This document shows, in pieces, positions 1-7,691 of a stretch of DNA of 38,999 bases. The notes below the pieces were generated by a model. The model had not been told where the DNA came from, ran no database searches, and worked only from the letters and a program-made list of their open reading frames with translations. Each line of letters begins with the position of its first letter. The stretch's first letter is position 1. Origin of the DNA: an uncultured Prochlorococcus sp. (lineage in GTDB: Bacteria > Cyanobacteriota > Cyanobacteriia > PCC-6307 > Cyanobiaceae); contig CACGKI010000013.1 of NCBI GenBank assembly GCA_902573565.1, positions 1-38,999 of the forward strand. Direction: 5' to 3'. The position numbers and the translations under genes were made by a program.

Positions 1-5
1 CAAAG

Positions 6-626
6 ATGAATTTGGCAAATTTACATCCTGGAGATGCTCTTAGTGATGTCGCAGATTTTTATACTCAGATTGTTGGAGAACAGCATATAGCAGATTTAGC
101 TGCTTGGCATATTACAAGCAAGGATTACATCGCTGATACTTTAAAACTTCAGCAGAGATTTTCTAGAGATTTAGTTTTGGATTTTGGAGGTGGAATTGGA
201 ACGCATGCCTTAGCTAATGCAATGTCTTCAAAAGTTAAGCATGTTTTTTTTATAGATATTAATGAGACAAATAGAAACTTTGTTGAATACAGAGCTAAGG
301 AGTTAGGGGTTGAAAACAAGCTTACTTTTTGCAAGACAATTGAGGATACAAAAATATCTAAATTTGACACGATAGTTTGTCTTGATGTTTTGGAACATCT
401 TGCCGATCCAGCTTCTCAAATTGAAATCTTCAATGAGATTATGCATCCTAATTCAATTGCTTTATTTAATTGGTATTTCTATAAAGGGGAAAAAAATGAA
501 TATCCATTCCATATCGATGATGTTCAAGTTATTGAAAAGTTTTTTAAGACACTTCAATCAAGCTATTTAGAAGTTTTTCATCCTATTCTTATAACAACGA
601 GAGCTTACAGGAAAAAAATTAGATAA
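6..626 (+). CDS. Class I SAM-dependent methyltransferase (5' end may lie outside the window)
   Basis: A Rossmann-fold methyltransferase of unknown substrate. Motif I is [10 protein letters not shown] at residues 57-66, the acidic residue after strand 2 is D84 (FFIDIN), and the post-motif [13 protein letters not shown] at 120-132 is typical of the Methyltransf_11/12/23 group. No membrane segment or signal peptide is seen. The ATG at position 6 is the first in the window, but the frame is open upstream to the edge, so the true start may lie outside. Its 3' end overlaps the end of convergent rpmA by 8 bp. The sequence alone does not tell whether it acts on a small molecule, a quinone, a lipid or a sugar. 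Confidence 0.8.
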   Translation: MNLANLHPGDALSDVADFYTQIVGEQHIADLAAWHITSKDYIADTLKLQQRFSRDLVLDFGGGIGTHALANAMSSKVKHVFFIDINETNRNFVEYRAKELGVENKLTFCKTIEDTKISKFDTIVCLDVLEHLADPASQIEIFNEIMHPNSIALFNWYFYKGEKNEYPFHIDDVQVIEKFFKTLQSSYLEVFHPILITTRAYRKKIR

Positions 627-879
627 CTACATTAACCCTTTTTCTATTCTTTAAATTTCTTTTGATACTTTCGTAACTGACGGTACCTTCTTTTAGTGCA
701 AAAAGCGTGTCATCTTTCCCTTTGCCAACATTAATTCCTGGCAAAAAGGATGTACCTCTTTGGCGAATTATGATTGATCCAGCACTGACTTTTTCTCCAC
801 CATATGCTTTTACGCCCAGCCTTTTGGAATTTGAATCTCTACCGTTCCTGGTGGAACCTGTTCCTTTTTTATGTGCCAT
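619..879 (-). CDS. rpmA: 50S ribosomal protein bL27
   Basis: Component of the large ribosomal subunit whose N-terminus reaches the peptidyl-transferase centre. The 86-residue protein begins [16 protein letters not shown], the diagnostic bL27 start, and continues with the conserved [17 protein letters not shown] and [15 protein letters not shown] segments. The length is normal for the family. There is no N-terminal propeptide like that of Firmicutes L27, so no processing is expected. It is 9 bp downstream of rplU, the usual rplU-rpmA operon order, and its 3' end overlaps the convergent methyltransferase gene by 8 bp. Confidence 0.97.
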   Translation of the reverse strand: MAHKKGTGSTRNGRDSNSKRLGVKAYGGEKVSAGSIIIRQRGTSFLPGINVGKGKDDTLFALKEGTVSYESIKRNLKNRKRVNVVI

Positions 880-888
880 TAGAAATGC

Positions 889-1329
889 TTAATTTTTAGA
901 TTTTTCAGATTTTGGCTTTGTTTCCTTTTTGACAGTTTCCTTTTTTGCGGAAGACTTAGGAGCACTTTTGCCTATTGAAATAGATTTTACCATAACTCTT
1001 GTAAGTTCTTGTCTGTGTCCCATCTTTCTTCTTGTTTTCTTTTTCGGACGCATCTTGTATACAAGAATTTTCTTATCTCTTTTGTGCGAAACTACTTCTA
1101 ATTCAATTTTTGCATCTTTAATATATGGTTTACCAATAGTGATGGAGTTTTTGTCTTTTAAAAGTAATACTTTTTCTAGTGTTATCTTATCTTTCTCTTT
1201 TGCATTCAACCTGTCTATGTCATAGTACCTGTTGACTTCAAACCAAAATTGTTGGCCAGAAGTTTCTGCTATTGCGTAAAACTCATTACTGGTTGATGAA
1301 TTTTTTGAGGAGTTTTTAGAATTTGTCAT
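889..1329 (-). CDS. rplU: 50S ribosomal protein bL21
   Basis: Large-subunit ribosomal protein bL21. The core runs from FYAIAETSGQQFWFEV (about residue 17) to the basic KKKTRRKMGHRQELTRV segment (about 96-112), which contains the conserved GHRQ. At 146 residues it is longer than the roughly 103-residue E. coli protein: it has a 16-residue Ser/Asn-rich N-terminal extension and a Lys/Ser-rich C-terminal tail of about 30 residues. Such basic tails are low complexity and probably disordered. It leads the rplU-rpmA operon and is transcribed away from kaiB across a 146-bp intergenic region, the place where kaiA is found in many other cyanobacteria. Confidence 0.96.
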   Translation of the reverse strand: MTNSKNSSKNSSTSNEFYAIAETSGQQFWFEVNRYYDIDRLNAKEKDKITLEKVLLLKDKNSITIGKPYIKDAKIELEVVSHKRDKKILVYKMRPKKKTRRKMGHRQELTRVMVKSISIGKSAPKSSAKKETVKKETKPKSEKSKN

Positions 1330-1475
1330 ATCTTTAAGACGCTATAAGGCTCAAATTTATAATTTTGATTTAGCCTAATGAGCTATCGTTATTATTTGTT
1401 TATTTTCTTATTTTGTAGTGTAATAAGTCAAGGGTTGTTTTAAATCTTTTATCTCAATATAGACGAACAAATACA

Positions 1476-1793
1476 ATGGCAGTACGAAAAACATATATTT
1501 TAAAACTCTATGTTGCTGGAAATACTCCTAATTCAATGAGAGCTTTAAATACCTTGAGAGAAATTTTAGAAAATGAATTTAAAGGAGTTTATGCCTTAAA
1601 AGTTATCGATGTGCTTAAACAACCACAACTTGCAGAGGAGGATAAGATCTTAGCCACCCCAACCTTATCTAAGATTTTACCTCCACCAGTTAGAAGAATA
1701 ATTGGTGACCTTTCCGATAGAGAGAAAGTTTTAATAGGTTTAGATCTACTTTTTGATGAATTAACGGAAACTGAATATAGTGGAGATAACTAA
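1476..1793 (+). CDS. kaiB: Circadian clock protein KaiB
   Basis: Thioredoxin-like, fold-switching clock protein that binds the KaiC CI ring and takes part in the dephosphorylation phase. The N-terminal [15 protein letters not shown], the [22 protein letters not shown] segment and [12 protein letters not shown] are nearly those of the Synechococcus protein. The fold-switch positions known from mutational work (Gly88 and Asp90 in S. elongatus numbering) are present as G88 and D90. Length is 105 residues, with an acidic C-terminal tail. It sits 65 bp upstream of kaiC in the same direction, so a kaiBC operon is likely. No kaiA lies upstream; rplU does. Confidence 0.97.
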   Translation: MAVRKTYILKLYVAGNTPNSMRALNTLREILENEFKGVYALKVIDVLKQPQLAEEDKILATPTLSKILPPPVRRIIGDLSDREKVLIGLDLLFDELTETEYSGDN

Positions 1794-1858
1794 CATTCAG
1801 AAAACTTCTTGATTAAAGAAAATTTAATGTTTTTTATTTAAGTTTCAGTAGCAAAACC

Positions 1859-3388
1859 ATGAAAGATAAGAAATTTAGCAGATCAAATAAAATGCAAGTA
1901 CAAAAATTACCCACCGGCATAGAGGGTTTCGATGATGTTTGTAGAGGTGGGTTACCTGTGTCTCGAAGTACCCTCGTTAGCGGGACTTCAGGTACTGGTA
2001 AGACTGTTTTTTCGCTTCAATATCTCCACCATGGGATTTGTAATTTTGATGAGCCTGGGATCTTCGTTACATTTGAAGAGTCACCGTTGGACATAATAAG
2101 AAACGCTGCTAGTTTCGGATGGGATTTACAAGAATTAATTGACCAAAATAAGTTATTTATATTAGATGCTTCTCCTGATCCTGACGGTCAAGATGTGGCT
2201 GGAAGCTTTGATTTATCTGGTCTTATTGAGAGAATTAGTTACGCAATAAGAAAATATAAAGCTAAAAGAGTTGCAATAGATTCAATAACTGCTGTTTTCC
2301 AACAATATGATGCTATTTACGTTGTAAGAAGAGAAATATTTCGACTAATAGCAAGATTAAAAGAAATTGGAGTAACAACAGTTATGACAACAGAAAGAGT
2401 TGATGATTATGGCCCTATTGCCAGATATGGAGTAGAAGAATTTGTTTCTGATAATGTTGTTTTATTAAGAAATGTTCTGGAGTCAGAGAAGAGAAGAAGA
2501 ACCTTAGAAGTTTTGAAGTTAAGAGGTACTGTCCATATGAAAGGGGAATATCCATTCACGATGGGAATGGATGGTATAAGTGTATTTGCTCTTGGAGCAA
2601 TGAGACTTACGCAAAGATCTTCAAATATTAGGATTAGTTCTGGAGTTAAAGATCTTGATGATATGTGTGGAGGAGGTTATTTTCAAGATTCCATTATCCT
2701 CGCTACAGGAGCTACTGGCACTGGTAAGACAATGCTTGTATCGAAGTTTGTGGAAGATGCGTACAATAATAATGAAAGAGCAATACTTTTCGCATATGAA
2801 GAATCTAGGGCTCAATTGCTTAGGAACGCTACAAGTTGGGGAATAGACTTTGAAAAGATGGAAAGTGATGGGTTATTAAAAATTATTTGTGCATATCCTG
2901 AATCAACTGGTTTGGAAGATCATTTGCAAATAATAAAAACGCAAATTAATCAATTTAAGCCAAAAAGAATGGCAATAGATTCTCTCTCGGCATTAGCTAG
3001 AGGTGTAAGTTTGAACGCATTTAGACAGTTTGTAATTGCAGTTACAGGCTATACAAAGCAAGAAGAGATAGCAGGCTTTTTTACAAATACTGCAGAGGAA
3101 TTCATGGGAAGTCACTCTATCACTGATTCTCATATTTCAACAATTACTGACACAATATTGTTGCTTCAATATGTTGAAATTAAGGGAGAAATGGCTAGAG
3201 CTTTAAATGTTTTTAAAATGCGAGGATCTTGGCACGATAAAAGAATAAGAGAATTTATTATCACAAATAAAGGTCCTGAAATAAAAGATTCTTTTTCTAA
3301 CTTCGAACAGATATTTAGTGGTGCCCCTCATAGAGTTATTCCTGATCAAAATGTCCCGAATGTTTTTAAAGGGCTAGAAAATAATTAA
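1859..3388 (+). CDS. kaiC: Circadian clock ATPase/kinase KaiC
   Basis: Two-domain RecA-like protein that forms a hexamer: CI is the slow ATPase and CII the autokinase/autophosphatase. CI carries Walker A GTSGTGKT at residues 42-49 and the catalytic pair E73-E74; CII carries GATGTGKT at 284-291 and E314-E315. The phosphorylation site is intact: T422, S427 and T428 match T426, S431 and T432 of S. elongatus with a constant offset of 4. The C-terminal A-loop/tail region (about 483-509), the KaiA-binding part in other cyanobacteria, is present although kaiA is not here. Length 509 is near the usual 519. The stop codon shares a TTAA palindrome with the stop of convergent nblS. Confidence 0.98.
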   Translation: MKDKKFSRSNKMQVQKLPTGIEGFDDVCRGGLPVSRSTLVSGTSGTGKTVFSLQYLHHGICNFDEPGIFVTFEESPLDIIRNAASFGWDLQELIDQNKLFILDASPDPDGQDVAGSFDLSGLIERISYAIRKYKAKRVAIDSITAVFQQYDAIYVVRREIFRLIARLKEIGVTTVMTTERVDDYGPIARYGVEEFVSDNVVLLRNVLESEKRRRTLEVLKLRGTVHMKGEYPFTMGMDGISVFALGAMRLTQRSSNIRISSGVKDLDDMCGGGYFQDSIILATGATGTGKTMLVSKFVEDAYNNNERAILFAYEESRAQLLRNATSWGIDFEKMESDGLLKIICAYPESTGLEDHLQIIKTQINQFKPKRMAIDSLSALARGVSLNAFRQFVIAVTGYTKQEEIAGFFTNTAEEFMGSHSITDSHISTITDTILLLQYVEIKGEMARALNVFKMRGSWHDKRIREFIITNKGPEIKDSFSNFEQIFSGAPHRVIPDQNVPNVFKGLENN

Positions 3389-5451
3389 ATAATTTCGCTG
3401 ATTTCTGAGCTTGAAAAAGCATCTCCATTATTAATGGTTTGGGTTAATAACTCATCTTTATCAGATTTTGCCAAGGCCAAATCAAACCAAAAGGTTGTTC
3501 CTACTCCTAATTCACTAGCCATACGAATTTCCCCACCATGTTTTTCAATTATTCCTCTCACTATAGATAACCCCAAGCCTGTTCCTTGCTCTGTATGAAC
3601 AGCATTCTCGACTCTATAAAAACGGTCAAATATCTTTTCTTGATCAGTTTGAGATATTCCTGATCCTGTGTCAGAAATCTCAATTCTTACTTTTGGTAAT
3701 GGTGAAACTAACTCGCATTGAGGTGCCCCATCATTGTTATAAACCGGAGGGAAAGCAGGACAAGAATCTGGCCAAGTATAAGCTCGAATTATTAAGGTGC
3801 TGTTTTTTGGACTGAATTTTAATCCATTACCTAATAAATTATCAAAAACTTGTAGAAGTAAATCAAAATTCCCAAGAATTGAAGGAATAGTTTCTTCTAT
3901 ATCATGTCCCAATGAAACATTTTTTTCTATAGCATTAAGTCTGTAATTTCTAAGAGTTTGCTCTATTGCTGGTTTGATATCCATTTCCTCTAGTTGAATT
4001 ATTTTACCAGACTCTAATCTTGATAAATCTAATACATCATTTACAAGTCTTGTAAGTCTATCAGTCTCTGAATTTGCAATACCAAGGAATTCGAGTTGTT
4101 CATCATCAGAAAGCTGATCTTTTAAATCATGTAGTGTCTCTACGTAACTTTTGATATTAAAAAGTGGTGTCCTCAATTCATGCGAAACATTACTGATAAA
4201 TCTATTTTGTGCCGCATTTAGTTCTACCTCTCTTGTTAGATCCTGAATTGTTACTGCAATACCTTTTAATTCAACTTTATTTGTATCTAAAACCGATTGT
4301 AAGACTATTCTCAAAGTTCTTGCCGGTTCACCTAAGCTAAACCTTAAATCATCTTTCTCCTTTTCTCTATTTAAAATAGATTCTATATTTGTATGTAAAT
4401 CATTAGATAAGATTTCAGGTATCTCATTTAAAAAATATTTTCCTTCTAAGAATCTTCCTTCCCAACGAAATAATCTTTTTGCTGTGGGATTAGTAAGTAC
4501 AATCTTTCCTTGAGAATCCAATAATATTGCTCCGTCAGCCATAGTAGCAATAAGTGATTGCTGCTTTATTTGAGCGGCTTTAAGTTCTTCAATGTTGGCC
4601 TCATCGTAATTTTCTAACTGAGAAGCCATCCGATTAAAACCATTTAAAAGTTCTCCAAGATCCCCTGTCATAGGTAGAGAAATTCTAGATTTAAAGTTTC
4701 CTTTTGATATTTCTCTAACACCTCTAACTAATTCTCTTACGGGTCTTGTAATTGTAAGGGCATTGAATACAGCTCCAAGTATTACTAAAACCCAAATAGA
4801 GATAAAAACTGCAATGGTTACTTCTCTAGTTAGTGCTGCACTAGCTAAGGCTTTTTTGTTAGGTGTAACTCCTAAAGCCAAGGTTCCAAGATATTTACCT
4901 TTCCACAGCATTGGAACAAATACGTCTGTTACTTGACCTTGAGGCGTAATATGCTGCCTCACTAGTGGAAATTGTGGCCTTTTTTTTAATTCAGAGGGTA
5001 ATTTTAATTTTCTAGTAAGCTGGAACTGACTATCTGAACTGGTTGGTGTGGCACTAATCGGTATACCTAGTTGAACTATGTCTTCATCATCAGTAAAAAA
5101 TATATAACGAAGATTGCGACTTGATCTCCAAAACTTTTCAGCTACGTTTGAGATTTCTTTTTTTTGATTATTAGCAACTAATTCTGTGACATTCCCCGAT
5201 AGCAATAATCCAAGATCTCGAGCATATCTAGTATCATTCATTCCTGCATCTCTTTGAATACTATTTAATGCAAAAAACGTAATTCCTGTCATTAGCAGAC
5301 TCACAACGAGAGTTGCTATTGCTAACAATTTTGTTCTTAAACTAAACCTGCTCCACCAAACAAGAAGTCTGTTGATCCAATTGTTTTTATTAATTTCTTC
5401 ATTATCAAGGACAGAAAATTCTCTACCTTCTTGATTATTGGTATCTATCAT
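3385..5451 (-). CDS. nblS: NblS/Hik33-type sensor histidine kinase
   Basis: Membrane histidine kinase of the essential cyanobacterial NblS (Hik33, chloroplast Ycf26) type, known to act with RpaB in high-light and nutrient stress responses. Order: TM1 about 41-62, an extracytoplasmic loop, TM2 about 210-232, HAMP about 233-285, PAS about 295-405, then the kinase core. The phosphoacceptor is H424 in FISNVSHELRTPL. The N box DNLLGNGLKFSP (537-548), DTGSGI (594-599), FDRFYR (608-613) and GTGLGL (623-628) complete the ATPase domain. Assignment to NblS rests on this architecture plus overall resemblance. Only 4 bp separate it from upstream purD, so they are probably co-transcribed. Confidence 0.9.
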   Translation of the reverse strand: MIDTNNQEGREFSVLDNEEINKNNWINRLLVWWSRFSLRTKLLAIATLVVSLLMTGITFFALNSIQRDAGMNDTRYARDLGLLLSGNVTELVANNQKKEISNVAEKFWRSSRNLRYIFFTDDEDIVQLGIPISATPTSSDSQFQLTRKLKLPSELKKRPQFPLVRQHITPQGQVTDVFVPMLWKGKYLGTLALGVTPNKKALASAALTREVTIAVFISIWVLVILGAVFNALTITRPVRELVRGVREISKGNFKSRISLPMTGDLGELLNGFNRMASQLENYDEANIEELKAAQIKQQSLIATMADGAILLDSQGKIVLTNPTAKRLFRWEGRFLEGKYFLNEIPEILSNDLHTNIESILNREKEKDDLRFSLGEPARTLRIVLQSVLDTNKVELKGIAVTIQDLTREVELNAAQNRFISNVSHELRTPLFNIKSYVETLHDLKDQLSDDEQLEFLGIANSETDRLTRLVNDVLDLSRLESGKIIQLEEMDIKPAIEQTLRNYRLNAIEKNVSLGHDIEETIPSILGNFDLLLQVFDNLLGNGLKFSPKNSTLIIRAYTWPDSCPAFPPVYNNDGAPQCELVSPLPKVRIEISDTGSGISQTDQEKIFDRFYRVENAVHTEQGTGLGLSIVRGIIEKHGGEIRMASELGVGTTFWFDLALAKSDKDELLTQTINNGDAFSSSEISEII

Positions 5452-5455
5452 AAGA

Positions 5456-6787
5456 CTAAATCTCCATCGAATAGTTTTTTCTTACTTGATGACCAATGTC
5501 ATTTCTAAAGTAAATACCTTCAAAGCTTATTTCTTTTAAATTTTTGTACGCTTTATCGAAAACCATATCAAAATTTTTATCTTGACAGACAATACTCAAG
5601 ACTCTTCCCCCATCAGTTAATAATTCACCATTTTTACTTAAAGAGGTGCCAGAGTCGAAAATTTGACAACCATTTGAGTCAACCTTTCCTATCTTTATTG
5701 GAAAGCCAGTTTTATATTCGTGGGGATAACCCTTTGAGGTCGCTATTACACAACCACTAACATTATTGGAAGTATTAATTTTTTCTTTACCTGTGAGATT
5801 TCCCATTGAACATTTTTCTAAAAGAAATACAAAATTTGGATCCATCAAAGGCATGATTGTTTGACATTCTGGATCACCAAATCTGCAGTTATATTCTATA
5901 ACTTTGGGCCCAGATTTTGTGATCATTAATCCAAAATAAATTACGCCTTTATAATCAATATTTTTTCTATTTAATTCATTTATTGTCGGTTCGATTATGT
6001 CTTGGATGATCTTGTCAAGGTAATCATGTGTTATGAGTGGAGCAGGAGAATAAGCTCCCATCCCTCCTGTATTTGGACCTGTATCTTTCTCATTGAGACG
6101 CTTATGATCTTGTGCAGTTGGTAGTAAGATATATTTTTTCCCATCACATAGAGCAAAAACTGAAACTTCTGGACCCTGAATTTTTTCTTCAAGAACTACA
6201 ACATTACCAGAATTGCCAAACTTGCCGTTGAAGATTGATTCTGTTGCCCTTAAACATTCATCTTTTGAATCGGGAATAAAAACACCTTTGCCTGAAGCTA
6301 GACCATCCGCTTTCACTACCAGTGGCATTGGCGAAGAGAGGATAATCTTTGCTGCTTCTTCAAGAGAATTGACTTTCCAAAATTTTGCAGTTGGAATATT
6401 TGCATCTCGCATAAATTCCTTTGCCCAAGATTTGCTAGATTCTAATTTGGCTCCTTCTTTGCCAGGACCAAAAACTTTATAGTTATTTTTGCGAAGAAAA
6501 TCGGCAAGTCCATTAGCTAAAGGTATTTCTGGTCCTATGACAATTAAATCTATTTTTAATAAATCAAGCTTTTCGATTAAGGCATTATTATTGTTTATGT
6601 CAATTTTGATTCTTTCGCATTTATTTATTCTTTCTGATCCAGCATTGCCGGGGATTAAATAAATTTTTTTGACTAATTCATTTTTTTGAAAAGCCCAAGC
6701 CAAAGAATTTTCTCTTCCGCCATTCCCGATTACCAAAATATTTTCTAATTTATTGGAGCCCTTAGAACTTGTGGAATTAATACTCAT
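5456..6787 (-). CDS. purD: Phosphoribosylamine-glycine ligase (GARS)
   Basis: Second step of purine synthesis: ATP-dependent joining of glycine to phosphoribosylamine, in the cytoplasm. The N-terminal domain begins with ILVIGNGGRENSLAWAF (about residues 17-33). The ATP-grasp part shows LVVKADGLASGKGV, GPEVSVFALCDG and NTGGMGAYSP, and the metal/substrate region reads NCRFGDPECQ. At 443 residues it is close to the usual 420-430, with about 15 extra N-terminal residues. It is divergent from purC across 136 bp, so two purine genes may share a control region, and is followed closely by nblS. Confidence 0.96.
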   Translation of the reverse strand: MSINSTSSKGSNKLENILVIGNGGRENSLAWAFQKNELVKKIYLIPGNAGSERINKCERIKIDINNNNALIEKLDLLKIDLIVIGPEIPLANGLADFLRKNNYKVFGPGKEGAKLESSKSWAKEFMRDANIPTAKFWKVNSLEEAAKIILSSPMPLVVKADGLASGKGVFIPDSKDECLRATESIFNGKFGNSGNVVVLEEKIQGPEVSVFALCDGKKYILLPTAQDHKRLNEKDTGPNTGGMGAYSPAPLITHDYLDKIIQDIIEPTINELNRKNIDYKGVIYFGLMITKSGPKVIEYNCRFGDPECQTIMPLMDPNFVFLLEKCSMGNLTGKEKINTSNNVSGCVIATSKGYPHEYKTGFPIKIGKVDSNGCQIFDSGTSLSKNGELLTDGGRVLSIVCQDKNFDMVFDKAYKNLKEISFEGIYFRNDIGHQVRKNYSMEI

Positions 6788-6923
6788 AAATTTTGTTTTT
6801 GTAGGTTATGAGGTTTAGACGAAAAATCAGTTAAAATGAAATAAACTAACTCGGTATGTTGATCTCTAGTAAGTATGTTAATTACAAATTTTACTTTTAG
6901 TAATCAAATTAGGTCTTAAATTA

Positions 6924-7664
6924 ATGAATAATAAATATCATCTGATTTATGAAGGCAAAGCAAAAAAAGTTTTTTCTCATGATGATTTAGATAAAGTAAT
7001 TATTGAATTTAAAGATGATGCTACAGCTTTTAATGCTTTGAAAAAAGCTAAATTTGAAGGAAAAGGAAAACTTAATTGCTCAATAAGTGCAAGAATTTTT
7101 GAACTTCTCATAAGAAATAATATTCCAACTCACTTTATTGAACTAAAAAACGAAAATACTATGATTGCACAAAAAATAAAAGTTATTCCCTTAGAAATTG
7201 TTCTGAGAAATACTGCTTATGGTTCTTTGTGTAAACAAACTACTATTAAGGCTGGCACTGACCTAGTAAAACCATTAATTGACATTTATCTGAAAAACGA
7301 TGAACTTAATGATCCGCTAATTACTAAAGATAGAATAGAATTGATGGATATAATAAGTTTACAAGATTTAGATTTAATAATTGATATAACTTTAAGAATT
7401 AATGGCATCCTGAAAAGCTTTTTCAGAGATATTAAGCTTCAACTTGTCGATTTCAAGTTGGAGTTTGGTTATGATATAAAAAAAAATATAGTTCTCGGAG
7501 ATGAAATAAGCCCAGATAATTGCAGATTATGGGATCTTAATCAAAAAAATGATACAATTATAAGTCTAGACAAAGACAGATTTAGAAATGATTTAGGTGG
7601 TCTAATTGAAGCTTATAGTGAAATTAATCGAAGAATAATCAATTTCATTGAATTCAATAAATAA
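6924..7664 (+). CDS. purC: SAICAR synthetase
   Basis: Phosphoribosylaminoimidazole-succinocarboxamide synthase, the purine step that ligates aspartate to CAIR. It begins with the diagnostic YEGKAKKVF near residue 9 and carries VPLEIVLRN-like IPLEIVLRNTAYGS, LVDFKLEFG and LGDEISPDNCRLWD, all SAICAR synthetase signatures. Length 246 is normal for the bacterial single-domain enzyme. The ATG start gives the natural N-terminus. Next gene downstream, omp85, begins 27 bp later on the same strand, so transcription may continue into the envelope cluster. Confidence 0.96.
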   Translation: MNNKYHLIYEGKAKKVFSHDDLDKVIIEFKDDATAFNALKKAKFEGKGKLNCSISARIFELLIRNNIPTHFIELKNENTMIAQKIKVIPLEIVLRNTAYGSLCKQTTIKAGTDLVKPLIDIYLKNDELNDPLITKDRIELMDIISLQDLDLIIDITLRINGILKSFFRDIKLQLVDFKLEFGYDIKKNIVLGDEISPDNCRLWDLNQKNDTIISLDKDRFRNDLGGLIEAYSEINRRIINFIEFNK

Positions 7665-7691
7665 TGTTTATTTACCTAAATTAAAAGTACT

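Noticed and set aside
149..370. Minus-strand frame inside the methyltransferase gene
   Set aside because: It shadows a gene with clear motif I and post-motif residues; no family features.
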